Below are positions 10,921 through 22,100 of a DNA stretch of 64,000 nt, piece by piece. Position numbers and translations under genes: made by a program. The stretch is from Lepturacanthus savala. Lineage: Eukaryota > Chordata > Actinopteri > Scombriformes > Trichiuridae. Location: positions 1,488,001-1,552,000 of the forward strand of contig JARUPU010000029.1 of NCBI GenBank assembly GCA_030544235.1, given 5' to 3'. Within the stretch, counting starts at the first letter, position 1; each line of letters opens with the position of its first letter. The notes beneath the pieces were generated by a model. It was not told where the DNA came from. It worked only from the letters and a program-made list of their open reading frames with translations, and searched no databases.

Positions 10921-11620
10921 CTTTCCCAGGTGAATTTCTAATCCAAAACTATACCATTGTACATAAAATAAAAGGTAAATACGATTTTCTGTAAAAATAT
11001 TTCACTGATTCAGGCATACATCGCTTTTCAAATTATTGTTCTCTTCCGACCGAGAGAATGCTTATGGAGCGATAAAAACTTTAAAACATGATCCACATGA
11101 AAACAATAGCTTTCCCAGGTGAATTTCTAATCCAAAAGTATACCATTTCACATAAAGTATGAGGTAAACAAGATTTTCTGTAAAAATATTGTACTGATTT
11201 AGGCCTACATAGCTTTTTATCTTTTTGTGCTCTTCAGACCGAGAGAAAGCTTCTGGAGCCATAAAAAGTTTAAAACATGAACCACATGAAAACAATAGTT
11301 TTCCCAGGTGAATTCCTAATCCAAAACTATACCATTGTACACAAAATAAAAGGTAAACAAGATTTTCTGTAAAAATATTTCATTGATTTAGGCCTACAAG
11401 GCTTTTCATCTGATTGTGCTCTTCCGACCGAGAGAATGCTTATGGAGCAATAAAAGCTTTAAAACATGAACCACATGAAAACAATAGCTTTTCCATACCA
11501 TTGTACATAAAGTAAAAGGTTAACAAGATTTTCTCTAAAAATATTTAACTGATTTAGGCCTACAAGGCTTTTCATCTCATTGTTCTCTTCCAAACGAGAG
11601 AAAGTTTATGGAGCACTGTA
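10921..11620 (-). repeat. 189-bp satellite relic, ~4 degenerate units
   Basis: Units start near 10,921, 11,111, 11,299 and 11,486 (CTTTCCCAGGTGAATTTCTA and variants). The fourth unit has lost about 28 bp near its start. It has the same orientation as the array block at 34,748-36,738. The units are more diverged from each other than those in the main array, so this looks like an old, unamplified copy. Confidence 0.92.
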
Positions 11621-12394
11621 CATTGCAGCTACACCACAAGTATAACTATAAGAAACGACTGGATAATTTTTTTTAACTTGTTTTTTTTTTTTTTGTTTTT
11701 TTTACGTTGATGCCCTTCAACTAAAAGAGTTTACAAAGAATGTTGTATAAACCATTCCATAGACATCTGGCATGGGTCGAAGAACTTGAGCAAAAGACTT
11801 ATATTGGTATGTTCTAGACACTCCTTACAAATGGTACATTAGCTACATTATAATGTATATTATTTAGGATGTTTGAATACAGTAAATTCATTCTAAAAAT
11901 AGAATGTTAATAATGTTAGAATTAATTTATTGATATATTGTCGGCCATTAATGCAATATGTAATCTCCAGCAGCTGGGCCGTTACCATGGTGACTAACTT
12001 CTCTGCTACATTTGAATTCATGACTATCCGACTAAATCTGGGGAGGCAGAAAGGCTACCTCTGGTCGGACCACATGCCAAACAAATGCTCATAAATCGAA
12101 AACCGTAAAAGATGGTGACAAAATGATCAGATTTTTTGAGAGCAGGCTTTCCCCGGTCGTACTGATATAATTTTTAATTCTGTGTAGAATTCACAGCTTG
12201 GTTAGTGGTATTTTTTCGATCACGACGACAGTCGTGCCTACGTTTTGATATAACAATTATTGATGTGCAGTGAGTGTAGCAGTTACTACAGCAATTTATA
12301 AATTTATTTTTTTGGGCCATTTTCTCTACCTCTACACTAACAATGACATCACCCACTCTATCTTCCTGAGACTCTTAAAGCAAGAGTAACGAGA
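11621..12394. other. No gene recognised
   Basis: AT-rich sequence with T runs near 11,670-11,705. I see no domain, no tRNA-like structure and no repeat shared with other parts of the window. Confidence 0.6.
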
Positions 12395-12567
12395 TCGTTG
12401 GTTTTAAAAATGTAAGCAATAGAAAGTACAGATTCTTGTGTGAAAATGTAATGAGTAGAAGCCAGAAGTAGGCAGAGAAAATAGTAATGGAGTAAAGGAT
12501 AGATACCTAAAAAGTGTACTTAAGTACAGTAACAAAGTATTTGTACTTCGTTACTTGACACCTCTGG
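12395..12567. mobile_element. hAT-like non-autonomous element end, copy 1
   Basis: About 150 bp shared with 14,154-14,304, including AGTAATGGAGTAAAG, a GTACTTAAGTACAGTAACA block and the terminal ACTTGACACCTCTG, whose complement begins CAGAGGTGTCA. This end type is familiar from fish hAT-like elements. The other end and target duplications were not defined. Confidence 0.5.
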
Positions 12568-12582
12568 TTTAGATGTATTCAA

Positions 12583-12726
12583 CACAGTTATGTTGAGTTC
12601 ATTTAACAGAGTTATGGTGGAATTATTAAATAAAGCCATGTTGTATTTATTACACAAAGTCATATTTGATTTAGTGAACAAAGTTATGTTAGACTTATTG
12701 AAGAAAGTTACATTGAAATCAATGAA
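12583..12726. repeat. 24-bp degenerate minisatellite, 6 units
   Basis: Six consecutive 24-bp units, each with a core like AAAGTTATGTTG followed by an ATT-rich half. Example units begin CACAGTTATGTTGAG and CAAAGTTATGTTAGA. It is followed by a short (TA)n run at 12,739-12,757. Confidence 0.75.
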
Positions 12727-12759
12727 CTAATGAGCTACTATATATATATATATATATTC

Positions 12760-13914
12760 AAATAAATGACACAAAATTGAATTCCTTAAACTCACATTTA
12801 TTTATAACAATCAAGTATGCAATTGTGTAACAATACAAGCCAAATGTGGTGGTCATCACCATCTAGAAAAATACACAGCATGTGTAACCAATGTAAACTG
12901 TTGCTTTTTTATTAAAGCAACATTCCGTTCCTTCAAAGTGCAAATGCTTCTTAAAGTTACATTTAAAAAAAAAATTCACTTTCAAAATTTCAATCAGAAA
13001 ACATTTGGCTTTCAGATGACCAATACAAACAAAAATGTCAAAGTAACTGCCTGAGGTGATCCTAGGGTTACTGTACTTTTCAAAAAAGCAAAATAAATGG
13101 ACCATTTTGCCAAGTCACAAAAACCCAAAACAGGCTGAAGAGTGTGGAGACTATAGTAGAGGAACGTTTTAAGTTATCTGTCTCTGGTTTGTCCTTTTGA
13201 CTTTCAGTATGGCAGCTTTCAGTATAGCAGTACTAATACAAAGAAAATTGTCAACTCTTGAAGTTGCATTTGGCTGCTTTACGATTACTAAAATCTAGAT
13301 GGCTAAAACAGCCCCCATACAAAAGTCAAATCAAAATGTTACCATGGTAAATGCCATCATGGCTGACTATGCATCTTGCTACCAGTCTATCTTCACTAGA
13401 TGTAGCTGTTTCAGGGATTTAAATTTCTCATAGTTGTAAATAGCTATGCATGTGGAGTCCACAGTCTTGGCCGGGCTGTGGATTGCCCCACCTTCGTCTG
13501 TGGATATTTCCCATGTGACCTGGTCGGTCACATGTTATGAAAGAAAAGACGGGACAGATCTTATTTATTGGCACCCAGTTTTGAGGAAAAAAAGAAGAAG
13601 AAACGTATGACACATCTTTTCCCACATGAAATGAATGAGAAGTTGTGAAACCTGACACATTTTCAGTAAAAGGCCCTATAGAAATTAGAAATAGTAGACT
13701 TGTAGTAGATACTGGTAGACTCAAAAGAATCCCTCCAACACCCACAACTCTTACTGTTTCTTTGGATTTTTTCAACTTTATGGATTTTGTTGGTTTTAAA
13801 TTCGATTTACCTCGATCATGAAATTAGGTTCTTCATTTGTTGTTGCCAATTTAATTAGTGGAGCTTGGATAACATTTCCTTCTGTTTTAATTTGGTCACT
13901 GTCCTGACAGCTCT
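12760..13914. other. No intact gene recognised
   Basis: No convincing domain on either strand. A 115-codon minus-strand frame at 13,775-13,428 has no motif I can name. It lies downstream of the zinc-knuckle-like remnant at 13,915-14,056 and might belong to the same decayed element. Confidence 0.5.
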
Positions 13915-14056
13915 ATGAGTTGTGCGGTGGGGGATGCTGGTATTCCTCCTGAGTTCTCCCTAATGCCGCCATAGGCAGGGTATATTTGTTTTGTTGTGCT
14001 CTATGTGGACAGTCCCCTACCCAGTGATCTGGCTCACCACAAAAGAAGAAGGATCA
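13915..14056 (-). pseudogene. Possible Gag zinc-knuckle remnant of an LTR element
   Basis: On the minus strand a short frame reads FFCGEPDHWVGDCPHRAQQ, resembling a CCHC zinc knuckle (C-x2-C-x4-H-x4-C). The first cysteine position is Phe, and a stop lies just upstream. A polyadenylation-like segment at about 14,380 (CCAATAAAGCATC) could be LTR debris. Single-motif evidence only. Confidence 0.25.
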
Positions 14057-14153
14057 CATTCTGATTTGATTGATTGTCATGTATTTCTGTCCCTCCTTCC
14101 TCTGTTGTTGGTTCCCCTGCCACTGCAACCTCTCGGAGCTCCGCCTGTATAGT

Positions 14154-14304
14154 GAACCTAAGTACAGATACTTGTGTGAAAATGTAATGACTAGAAGTCA
14201 GAAGTAGGCAGAAAAAATAGTAATGGAGTAAAGTATAGATACCTAAAAAGTGTACGTAAGTACACTAACAAAGTATTTGTACTTCATTACTTGACACCTC
14301 TGAT
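14154..14304. mobile_element. hAT-like non-autonomous element end, copy 2
   Basis: Second copy of the sequence at 12,395-12,567, in the same orientation, ending ACTTGACACCTCTG. It is diverged by several substitutions. Confidence 0.5.
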
Positions 14305-14989
14305 GATACCCCAGTTTTTAAGCTGGAAGTGCTCAGTTCTGATGTTATGTTGTGTGTAGCTCCGAGTTCCGACGTCCAATAAAGCATCATCTCGACCCAT
14401 GTGTGGTCCTAGAGGAGCAGGTTCTTTTGCCTGTGCCTGCCGCGTGAACCTGATTCAAATGGCTGAATGATTAACTCAAAGAGTAAGTGATGATTTGTCT
14501 ATTGAGCCAAAGAAGGAAACAAAAAATCAGCATTTTTTTTTCTTTTAAGAACCAAAAGGTATAAATATCCAATGCCTGTTGCCTTTCCAAATAGACCCCC
14601 TATGGAAATGTTACCATCATCACCGCCATGTACTGCTAGTGTCTCTCTGTTTCTGGCAGTTTTGCAGGCCTGAATACCTACCTCTTGAGTGCTACCTCAG
14701 TTTGGATGTTGAATTCCAAAAAAGTTTGAGAAAGAACATGCTCCTCGAGTTGCTTTGTCTTTGATAGTAATGGGATTATGATGATGCTGTGTCTTAGGCC
14801 ACGTGTATAATCCGTTTCAAATTAAGCTTCCAATCTATATATTGGCACCGACTAATTTATTTTATGTATTTTTTTTATGTTACTTTATACTTTAAGTAGA
14901 TTTATGAGCACATACCTTTTCAGTTTACTTGAGTAAAGACATCAAGTTGATACGTAAACTTTTACCAGAGTGTTTTTAAACTGCAGTAT
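14305..14989. other. No gene recognised
   Basis: Mixed unique sequence. The only notable site is a CCAATAAAGC signal near 14,380. A 61-codon plus-strand frame at 14,579-14,764 has no recognisable motif. Confidence 0.5.
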
Positions 14990-15036
14990 CTATACTTTTA
15001 CTTAAGTAACAAATGTGTGTACTTTTGACACCACTG
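14990..15036. mobile_element. hAT-like terminal fragment
   Basis: TACTTTTACTTAAGTAAC followed by TACTTTTGACACCACTG resembles the end of the family seen at 12,395 and 14,154. A short fragment only. Confidence 0.35.
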
Positions 15037-15090
15037 ATATAAACCCAGTTTTGTGCAACCGGTTCCCAAAACTCAGTTAAAGGTAGGGTG

Positions 15091-15114
15091 GGGTTAGGGT
15101 TAGGGTTAGGGTTA
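15091..15114. repeat. Short interstitial TTAGGG run
   Basis: About four tandem copies of the vertebrate telomere hexamer, directly upstream of the P2X7-domain first exon and close to the inner end of the right palindrome arm. Confidence 0.85.
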
Positions 15115-15281
15115 AACTTGCTTCGAGCAGGCAGCATTTTAAAAAAAAAACACCTCACAAGACCAACCCCCTGTCTCCAGACTCCCCCGTGAAGCCACGT
15201 CCCCAGAGAACAGGAGCGTGCACCGCTTGTTCTCGAAGGTTAGCGAAAGCAACGCTACTACATTCCGCTAAGTTTTTTCGT

Positions 15282-16425
15282 ATGGCTCATTCACAGGTAA
15301 GAAAATTCCTCACAACATCATAATTAACCTAAAAGACTAACATTATGGCTATTTAAAGTTATATTTATTAATATATTAGATTAGAGGTTTGACTTTTCAG
15401 TTTTTATTTTTATAGGTTTAAGCCAAGTAAAAACAGCAAATCTCTGTTAACTGTTCACCTTGTTGCTTTGAACGCATTGAGCAGTGTATATCACCATTAT
15501 GTTTTTTTTGACCAAATATCTTTACAGTAGTGTGCAGAATTTTACATCATAGCTAAAGTTATCCTAATTTATCAAGTTTATAATATGTAGCTGAATCACA
15601 AGTGTGTTTTGTTTGACTTTTAGCTGTGTTATATACATTGTTCATTTATTTAGAGCTTCCATGATGAGAGCCTTGTTGGTTCTGATTCTCATTATACTCT
15701 GGAGCCATCTACATCCAGAGGACAACCCCAGCGACATGTAAGAGGAGCACCAAGGGACCGAAGAGGAAGAAGAGGAAGATGAAGGGCACGCGGAGACCGG
15801 ACAAGTGGTCTTGTAGACGAAGACATAAAAAGAGTACAAGATCTTCAAGCCCGAAGGATTGCTGACGAGCAGGTATTTATCACATTACTTCTCTGTTATC
15901 CATTTTAAATAGCCCATTATAACTGATTTTATTTTGTTAGTTTTTATTGTTTTCATGTATAAATTATGCTTTTATGCAGCGCTTTGAGATTGTTTTCAAT
16001 GAAAATGCATTACAAATCAAATGATATTACTTTTTAAACGTATCTTGCCTTTGACAAAGTACTGTTTTTATCTTAATCGAGTTTTCGGTGACTTGTTAAC
16101 TTACCTATAATGGACTGTATACATAAAATACAAGGACAACATGGCTGTTCTTTAGAGTTTGTTATTTTATTTACAGGCCAGGATTCACTCACTGAGCTTA
16201 GAACAATCACATGAACTGCTGGAGCTCTGTCTGACCCGTGACTTCAGTCTAATGCTCGACGTGCTCCAACTTACATCCAGTGCCCCTCCATCAGACCCCC
16301 CAGCTGCAGGGTGACCCCCATGGTGTGTCTACACAAACTGCCAGGAGATGCCCACGGATATAGAGAGAAAATGCTGTGGACAAGTTCAGGACTCCTGCTA
16401 CTGGCAGTTGTGTGGATCTGTATGA
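15282..16425 (+). pseudogene. P2X7-C-domain gene remnant (right arm)
   Basis: Three exon-like blocks with good junctions: exon 1 (ATG at 15,282, MAHSQ, donor GTAAG at 15,297), exon 2 (15,654-15,872, acceptor TTTAG, donor GTATTT) and exon 3 (16,177-16,425, acceptor TTTACAG). Exons 1-2 join in frame. Exon 2 encodes an acidic/Ser N-terminus, an Arg-Gly tract and a coiled segment. Exon 3 encodes the Cys-rich start of a P2RX7_C domain (C-V-Y-T-N-C, then ERKCCG). A TGA in the Arg tract of exon 2 and another just before the Cys-rich segment break the frame; both are intact in the left arm. An AATAAA signal follows near 16,446. The assignment rests on motif memory. Confidence 0.55.
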
Positions 16426-16755
16426 TATATTTAAAGTTAAAACTAAATAAATCACAGTTTATTGGTCAGGAGACTCAAGAAAATAAAAAAAAAACATTAA
16501 AACAAAGACATATAGAATATATCAGGATCACATCAAGAAAAAAGGGAGTAAAAACTATGAATACACATTTAAACTACTCAGGACTTTCAGTGGGAAAATA
16601 ATGATGAATAAAATAATTACTTTTTAATCTCTAAATCGTTGAATTATCAAATTTATCGGTTTCGGAATCTTCTGGAAGGACTGACGTCATCATCCAGCAT
16701 AGACAGCGGCCATCTTGTTCTCTCCCTTTGACTCTCAGCTCCACTCAGTAGTTAT

Positions 16756-17430
16756 GGGAATTGTCGTTCACTTTGAAGAACTAGTTCAGTTCAGATCGTT
16801 CAGTAAAAAAAACCATTCATTTCGTTCATTTCGTTCACTCTGTGCTTTCTGCTTTCCTATTCAACAAATAAGCGTTCACTGAACCGTTTCCCTGCTAGTG
16901 GGTGCGAACCGTTCACTGAACTACTTTCCTCCAAGTGGGTGCGAACCTTTCACTGATCCGCTTCCCTGTTAGTGGGTGCGAAACGTTCAGTGAACCGCTT
17001 CCCTGCTAGTGGGTGCGAACCGTTCACTGAACCACTTGCCCATAGGTCTGAGCCATTTAGTGAACAGCTTCGCGTGAAATAGTTCTGAACGAATCCACTG
17101 AATTTAAGGGGAAGCCGTTCAGTGTACGGTTCGCTCTTTTTTTTTTTTTTTTTGAATATATAGCTTTTTAAAACTCAGACATTTTACAGTAAAGGTTGGT
17201 TAAAAACAATAATACTGTTAACATTATTATTAATAATAATAATAATAATAACTATTGTTATTATTATTATCCTTATTAAAAATAACCAATAAATCAGAAA
17301 TCATTTTGTTGCATTTTATTGTCGAATAGGAAACACACCAGCACACACATACACACATAGACACACGCCCCAACCCCTCCCCCCCCACGATCTGAAATGA
17401 ACTAGTTCTTCAAAGTGAACGACAATTCCC
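16756..17430. mobile_element. Foldback element with ~44-bp inverted ends (right)
   Basis: Mirror of 8,491-9,193. It lacks about 20 bp next to the T-run that the left copy has. Confidence 0.6.
16873..17032. repeat. 37-bp tandem repeat, ~4.3 units (right)
   Basis: Mirror of 8,917-9,076, with the same unit order. Confidence 0.92.
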
Positions 17431-17454
17431 AAAGTGAACGGCTCGGCGGAGCAC

Positions 17455-17476
17455 CACACACACACACACACACACA
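17455..17476. repeat. (CA)11 microsatellite
   Basis: Mirror locus of the (TG)45 run at 8,377-8,466, much shorter here. Confidence 0.97.
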
Positions 17477-17549
17477 GTCCCGCCCTCCTCACGCGTGTAG
17501 TACAACCAGGAAAGCTGCTGCTGTTTTCTAGCTTGCCTAGGGAGGAAAT

Positions 17550-17821
17550 ATGATTGGTGACCAGACTGTTCAGCCAATTAAGGACGCCGCGAACGAAAAG
17601 AACGGGTCTTTTCGAGGAAGTGAACTAGGTTCACCAAAAAGAACTCGTTCTTTTGATTCGTTCGTTCACAACCGACACAACACTACCACTCAGAGAACAA
17701 AGGACTTTGCTGCTGCTCCGCTGTTTATTGGACTATTAGACAGATTTAGACGAAAATCGCATTTTTGTGGATTATTTAATCGTTTCCTTGGATCCCGGAC
17801 GCCTGTGACCGGCTTCAACAG
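17550..17821 (+). other. Exon-like GTTC-rich block with splice donor (right)
   Basis: Plus-strand copy of the block at 8,032-8,303, with the GTAAGA donor at 17,822. It is preceded by the CA microsatellite and the foldback element. The function is not recognised. Confidence 0.4.
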
Positions 17822-18728
17822 GTAAGATAGACTTCTTCTGAGTAAATGACTATTTTCTTTGCCTCGTCATCCCGTTAGCATTAGCCTGTTAGCTACTTCG
17901 CCAGAGTGCTTCTGCCATAACTGCTTTTAGTATTTAAATGGTTTTATGTCCGCGTGGCAGTCTGTGTCCGAGACGAAAAGTTATGTTTTTGTCAGGATTT
18001 GCTTTTTTGGTCGTTTTTTTTACCGTGTGATGTTGATGTGTGATGTTAGCATTAATGCTGTTGTTAGCCGTGTGTGTGTGTGTCTTACTATGACTGGGTG
18101 GGTGTTTCTTGGTGAGGACAATTTATATTTTTGACAGGATTGTTGTTTTTGTTCGTGTATTGTGGTTATTGTTAGCATTAGTGCCGTTAGGCCGCTAGCT
18201 TCTTAGCCCTTTGTGTAAGACATAACTACTGTTACTGTATTTGGAGGGTGTGTGTGTGAAAATCTGCTTTTGATAGAATGAGCGTTTATTAATCACTGTC
18301 GTGTGATCTTAATGGAGTTAAAGTTTTGCAGTTAAAAAGTTTAGGTACATCAGTATTATGTACTGTATAATATAATATCAGAATATTGTTATTGACATCA
18401 GTCATTTTCAGTCAGATATTAATCAGAGTTTATTATTCTGTTTCTAGTATTGCCTAAACAATACTACTGTTTTTAATATACTTTATGTAAGGCGACCTTG
18501 AGGCTACGAAAGGCGCCCAATAAATAAAATGTATTATTATTATTATTTATATAGTGACTTTACTTTTAGTTGAGTTTTAATAAACACATCTAGCTAGTCT
18601 TGTGAGTTAATATAGTAAAGTATTGCAGTAAAGATGTAAACAGTGTATCTCTGGTATTTATTTGTAGTCAATAATACCACACAGTAATCTGAGTCAATGA
18701 GTTTATTGGTGTGTGTGTGTGTAGTTGA
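17822..18728 (+). other. Intron-like stretch with LINE/SINE tail (right arm)
   Basis: Mirror of 7,126-8,031. It starts with a GTAAGA donor at 17,822. The LINE/SINE-like tail lies at about 18,474-18,544 and a GT run lies just before the AACACT-rich element. Confidence 0.4.
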
Positions 18729-18902
18729 ACATACACAGCAAAATCACAAGTGTTAATTCAACTCGCATAGGGTTAATCTTAACACTTTTCCCGAGTTTAT
18801 ATAATTCTGACGGATTCTGAGTAAAAATTACACTTAACAGTGTTAATATTTTCACTCTTTAATAGTGTTAAAATTTGACACCCTCAGTGTCATTTTATGA
18901 CA
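18729..18902. repeat. AACACT-rich element end (right arm)
   Basis: Mirror copy of 6,952-7,125. It starts at the possible CACAG-type terminus near 18,730 and abuts the L1 target duplication at 18,903-18,918. Confidence 0.4.
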
Positions 18903-19193
18903 CCACATCGGTGCACTTATTTTTATACTTTGTTTTAACATTTAAATATGCAAAGTTTTCACAAAATACATATGTACATAATACAGGTACAACAGACAGG
19001 GCCATCTATAGCAAAATAAAATGCAAGATATCACTCATAGCTGATATTTGGAAAAAAAATAATAATAATAAATAAAATGAGTTGGCCTAACGGGCCTTCA
19101 TGTCCATAGCTCTCACATGAGTCACTCTCGGTTTAACATTTCAGTCCGTAGTGAAACAGGGTGCCCCCCAGGGGTGCGTGTTCCTCCACACGT

Positions 19194-22100
19194 TCATCAT
19201 GGTGTCTAATTTGGGAATCTCAGCACGGAAAAGTTCAAAATTCTCCACACAGAGCATTCCAAAATCAATGAGATTGCTTCTGGTCCAAGTAAAATTGTCG
19301 GGCACTCATTACTCAGCCATTTCCTGGTTATTGCTTTCTTACTACTTGCTAATAGTATTTGTAATAAGTACCTATCTTGTTTATTCATCACAATCGGTGT
19401 TTCCTAAATATATAACACTGAAGCTTAGGTCAAGCTGCATGTTAATTATTGAGCTGATTGCTGTTACTACCTCTACCCAATATGAAGAAATATTAGGGCA
19501 ATCCCAAAATATATGGAAGTGGCCAGCAGACATGTCACCACACCTTCTCCAACACTGTCCGTGTTCTGGGTTGTTGGTTTGTAACCTTTTAATTTTGGGA
19601 GTTATGAAAAACCTTAAATTGTTTTTCCAGGTGAATTCTCTCCACAGATCTGAGCTGGAGGTAGTGGATTGTGTCCTACAAATGTTTACCCAGTCATCTT
19701 CAGTTAACTGTATGTTAGCTTCTTTCTCCCATCTTGATTTAATATACATTGTGGAATGACCCCTGTCAAGTTGTAGAGCAGAATAAATCCTGGAGATCAG
19801 TTTTCTGTCAGTATCACCCTTCCATGCCTTATATATCCTGATCAGGTTCATTCCTTCTTCTCCAATAGTTTTTATGTTTTTATCAAAATAGTGTCTTAGT
19901 TGAAGGTATCTGAAGAAATCGCGTTTGTCCAGATCATGAGTTTCTGTGAGGCGTTGAAAGGGATCTAATCCAGTATTTTATCCAGAGGAAATTTTGCAGT
20001 ATGAGGTGATGCCCAGTTCTGTCCAGTGTCTTAATCTGCTGTCCAGTTTTTTTTGGAGGGTTTTGTCTCCCAATATAGACGGGAGAGGTACTCTCATTAA
20101 ATTTTGTTCCAAGTCCTTCCATTTTTCATCGCATTCAGGATCACAACAGCAGACCAGAAATCGCAGCTGTGCTGCCCTATAATAATCTTCCAGGCAGGGC
20201 AAGGGCCATTCCACCTTTGTCCTTAGGCAGCTGTAATGTCTTAAAACTAATCCGTGTTTTTTATTTTTTTCAAATAAATGTTGATATCATCATATTCCAT
20301 TCGATGAATTACCTGGGAGGTATACACTGAAAAAGGTATAAGAGTAGGTAGTATATTCATCTTGATGATTTCTATCCGGTTGTGCATGTTTGTCGGTGGT
20401 AATAACCAGCGACTGAGGTCTGCTTTAATGTCCGCTGTTATGGGGGTATAGTTTTGGTCAAATATGGTAGTTAAATCTTTTGGACTCCAAGGTGTTTGAT
20501 TACGTTGCCTGCCCATTTAAATTTACATGTTCTATAAATGCTTTCTTGTGGTCCCGGGTTAAAGGTCAAAGTCTGAGTTTTCTGTAAATTTAATTTGTAA
20601 CCAGAATATGAGTCAAATTCTTTGAGTAGAGACATTAATTTAGGTAGACTTACTTGAGGGTTAGTGAGAGTTAAGAGAATGTCTGCATATAGGCAAATTT
20701 TATATTGTGTGTTTCCACTCAGTATCCTAGTTATATCTTCATCCTCACTTATTACCTGTGCCAATGGCTCAATAAAGAGTGCAAAAAGTGTGGGATTAAG
20801 GGGGCATCCCTGACGACATCCCCTCTCAAGCAACACTGTCTTGGATAAGTATCCGTTTATTTTAATTCTTGCCGTGGGGGAGCAGTATAGAGATTTAAAG
20901 CATTCAATTACCTGATCATTGAAGCCTAGGCGTTTAAGCACCATATATAAGTATTCCCAACGGACCGAATCAAAAGCCTTTTCAGCATCTAGACTAATAA
21001 CTACGGATTTCAAATTACTTTTTCTCATTTGGGTGGTGAAGGGCCCGCCATACGCTGTCCTGGGTTGTCCGTCTGATCTGGATCTATCAGATCGGGGACA
21101 ATATTTTCCATTCTTTTTGCTAAGATTGATGCATATATTCTATAATCCATATTTAATACTGATATGGTTCTGTGAGAACTACATTCTGTCTTGTTATTAA
21201 TTGCTTTAGAGATTACTGAAATTATTGCTTGTCTCCATGAAAGTGGTGTCTCCCCCCCCTTTAAGAGTATAGTTAAAACATTCTTTTAGTATTGGTACCA
21301 AAGTTTCTCTGAAGGTTTTGTACCACTCAGATGCATAGCCGTCGGCTCCTGGCATTGTATTTTCTTTCAGTTTCGTTATGGCCATATTTATTTCTTCCTC
21401 TGTTATCTTTTTGTCATTATTCTATTCTGTTATGTTCCTACTGGTGGTAAATCTAGGCATGCTAAGAAGTATGATATAACTGTTGATTCGGCTGCCCGAG
21501 GTTACGTGTATAATTTCCTATAGTACACTTCAAAAGAGTTTTGAATGTCTTCCAGTTTATGACACATCTTATCATTACATCTTATCATGTACGTATTAGT
21601 GCTGTCAATCGATTAAAAAAATTAATTGAATTAATTACAGGATTTTGTAATTAATTAATCGAATTAATCACATTTTAATGTCATATCCGCTAAAGGTCTC
21701 CTGATAAAGAATTTGAATTCTAGGATATTAATGAATTGTAATGCATGACTAATCAATTGAATACAGTAAGAAGAGAAGATCTGAAATCCAATGTTTTATT
21801 GGTGAACTGTGGTTCATGAATTACATCCAAAAGTAAAGGTCTAGCACATTAAACCAGTTAGACCAAGTGCATTATTCATAAATGTAAAACAAATACAACA
21901 ATTCAGTTAAATAAATAAAATTCTGAAATAAAATAAAGAAGTCACTTAAGCTCAATATAGCAATTCAAAAATGAATAATAGAAGTCGTATATTTTGCGCT
22001 GCATTGTGCCAACATAGTTTTGCTCTGTGAGACCAAACACGTGTGGTTTGAACCAATCAGATCATCGCATTTGTTTAGCTCGGCTCGCCTCGCGTTGCAT

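Noticed and set aside
13428..13775. A 115-codon minus-strand frame as a gene
   Set aside because: No recognisable motif, start context or supporting neighbours; at most debris of a decayed LTR element.
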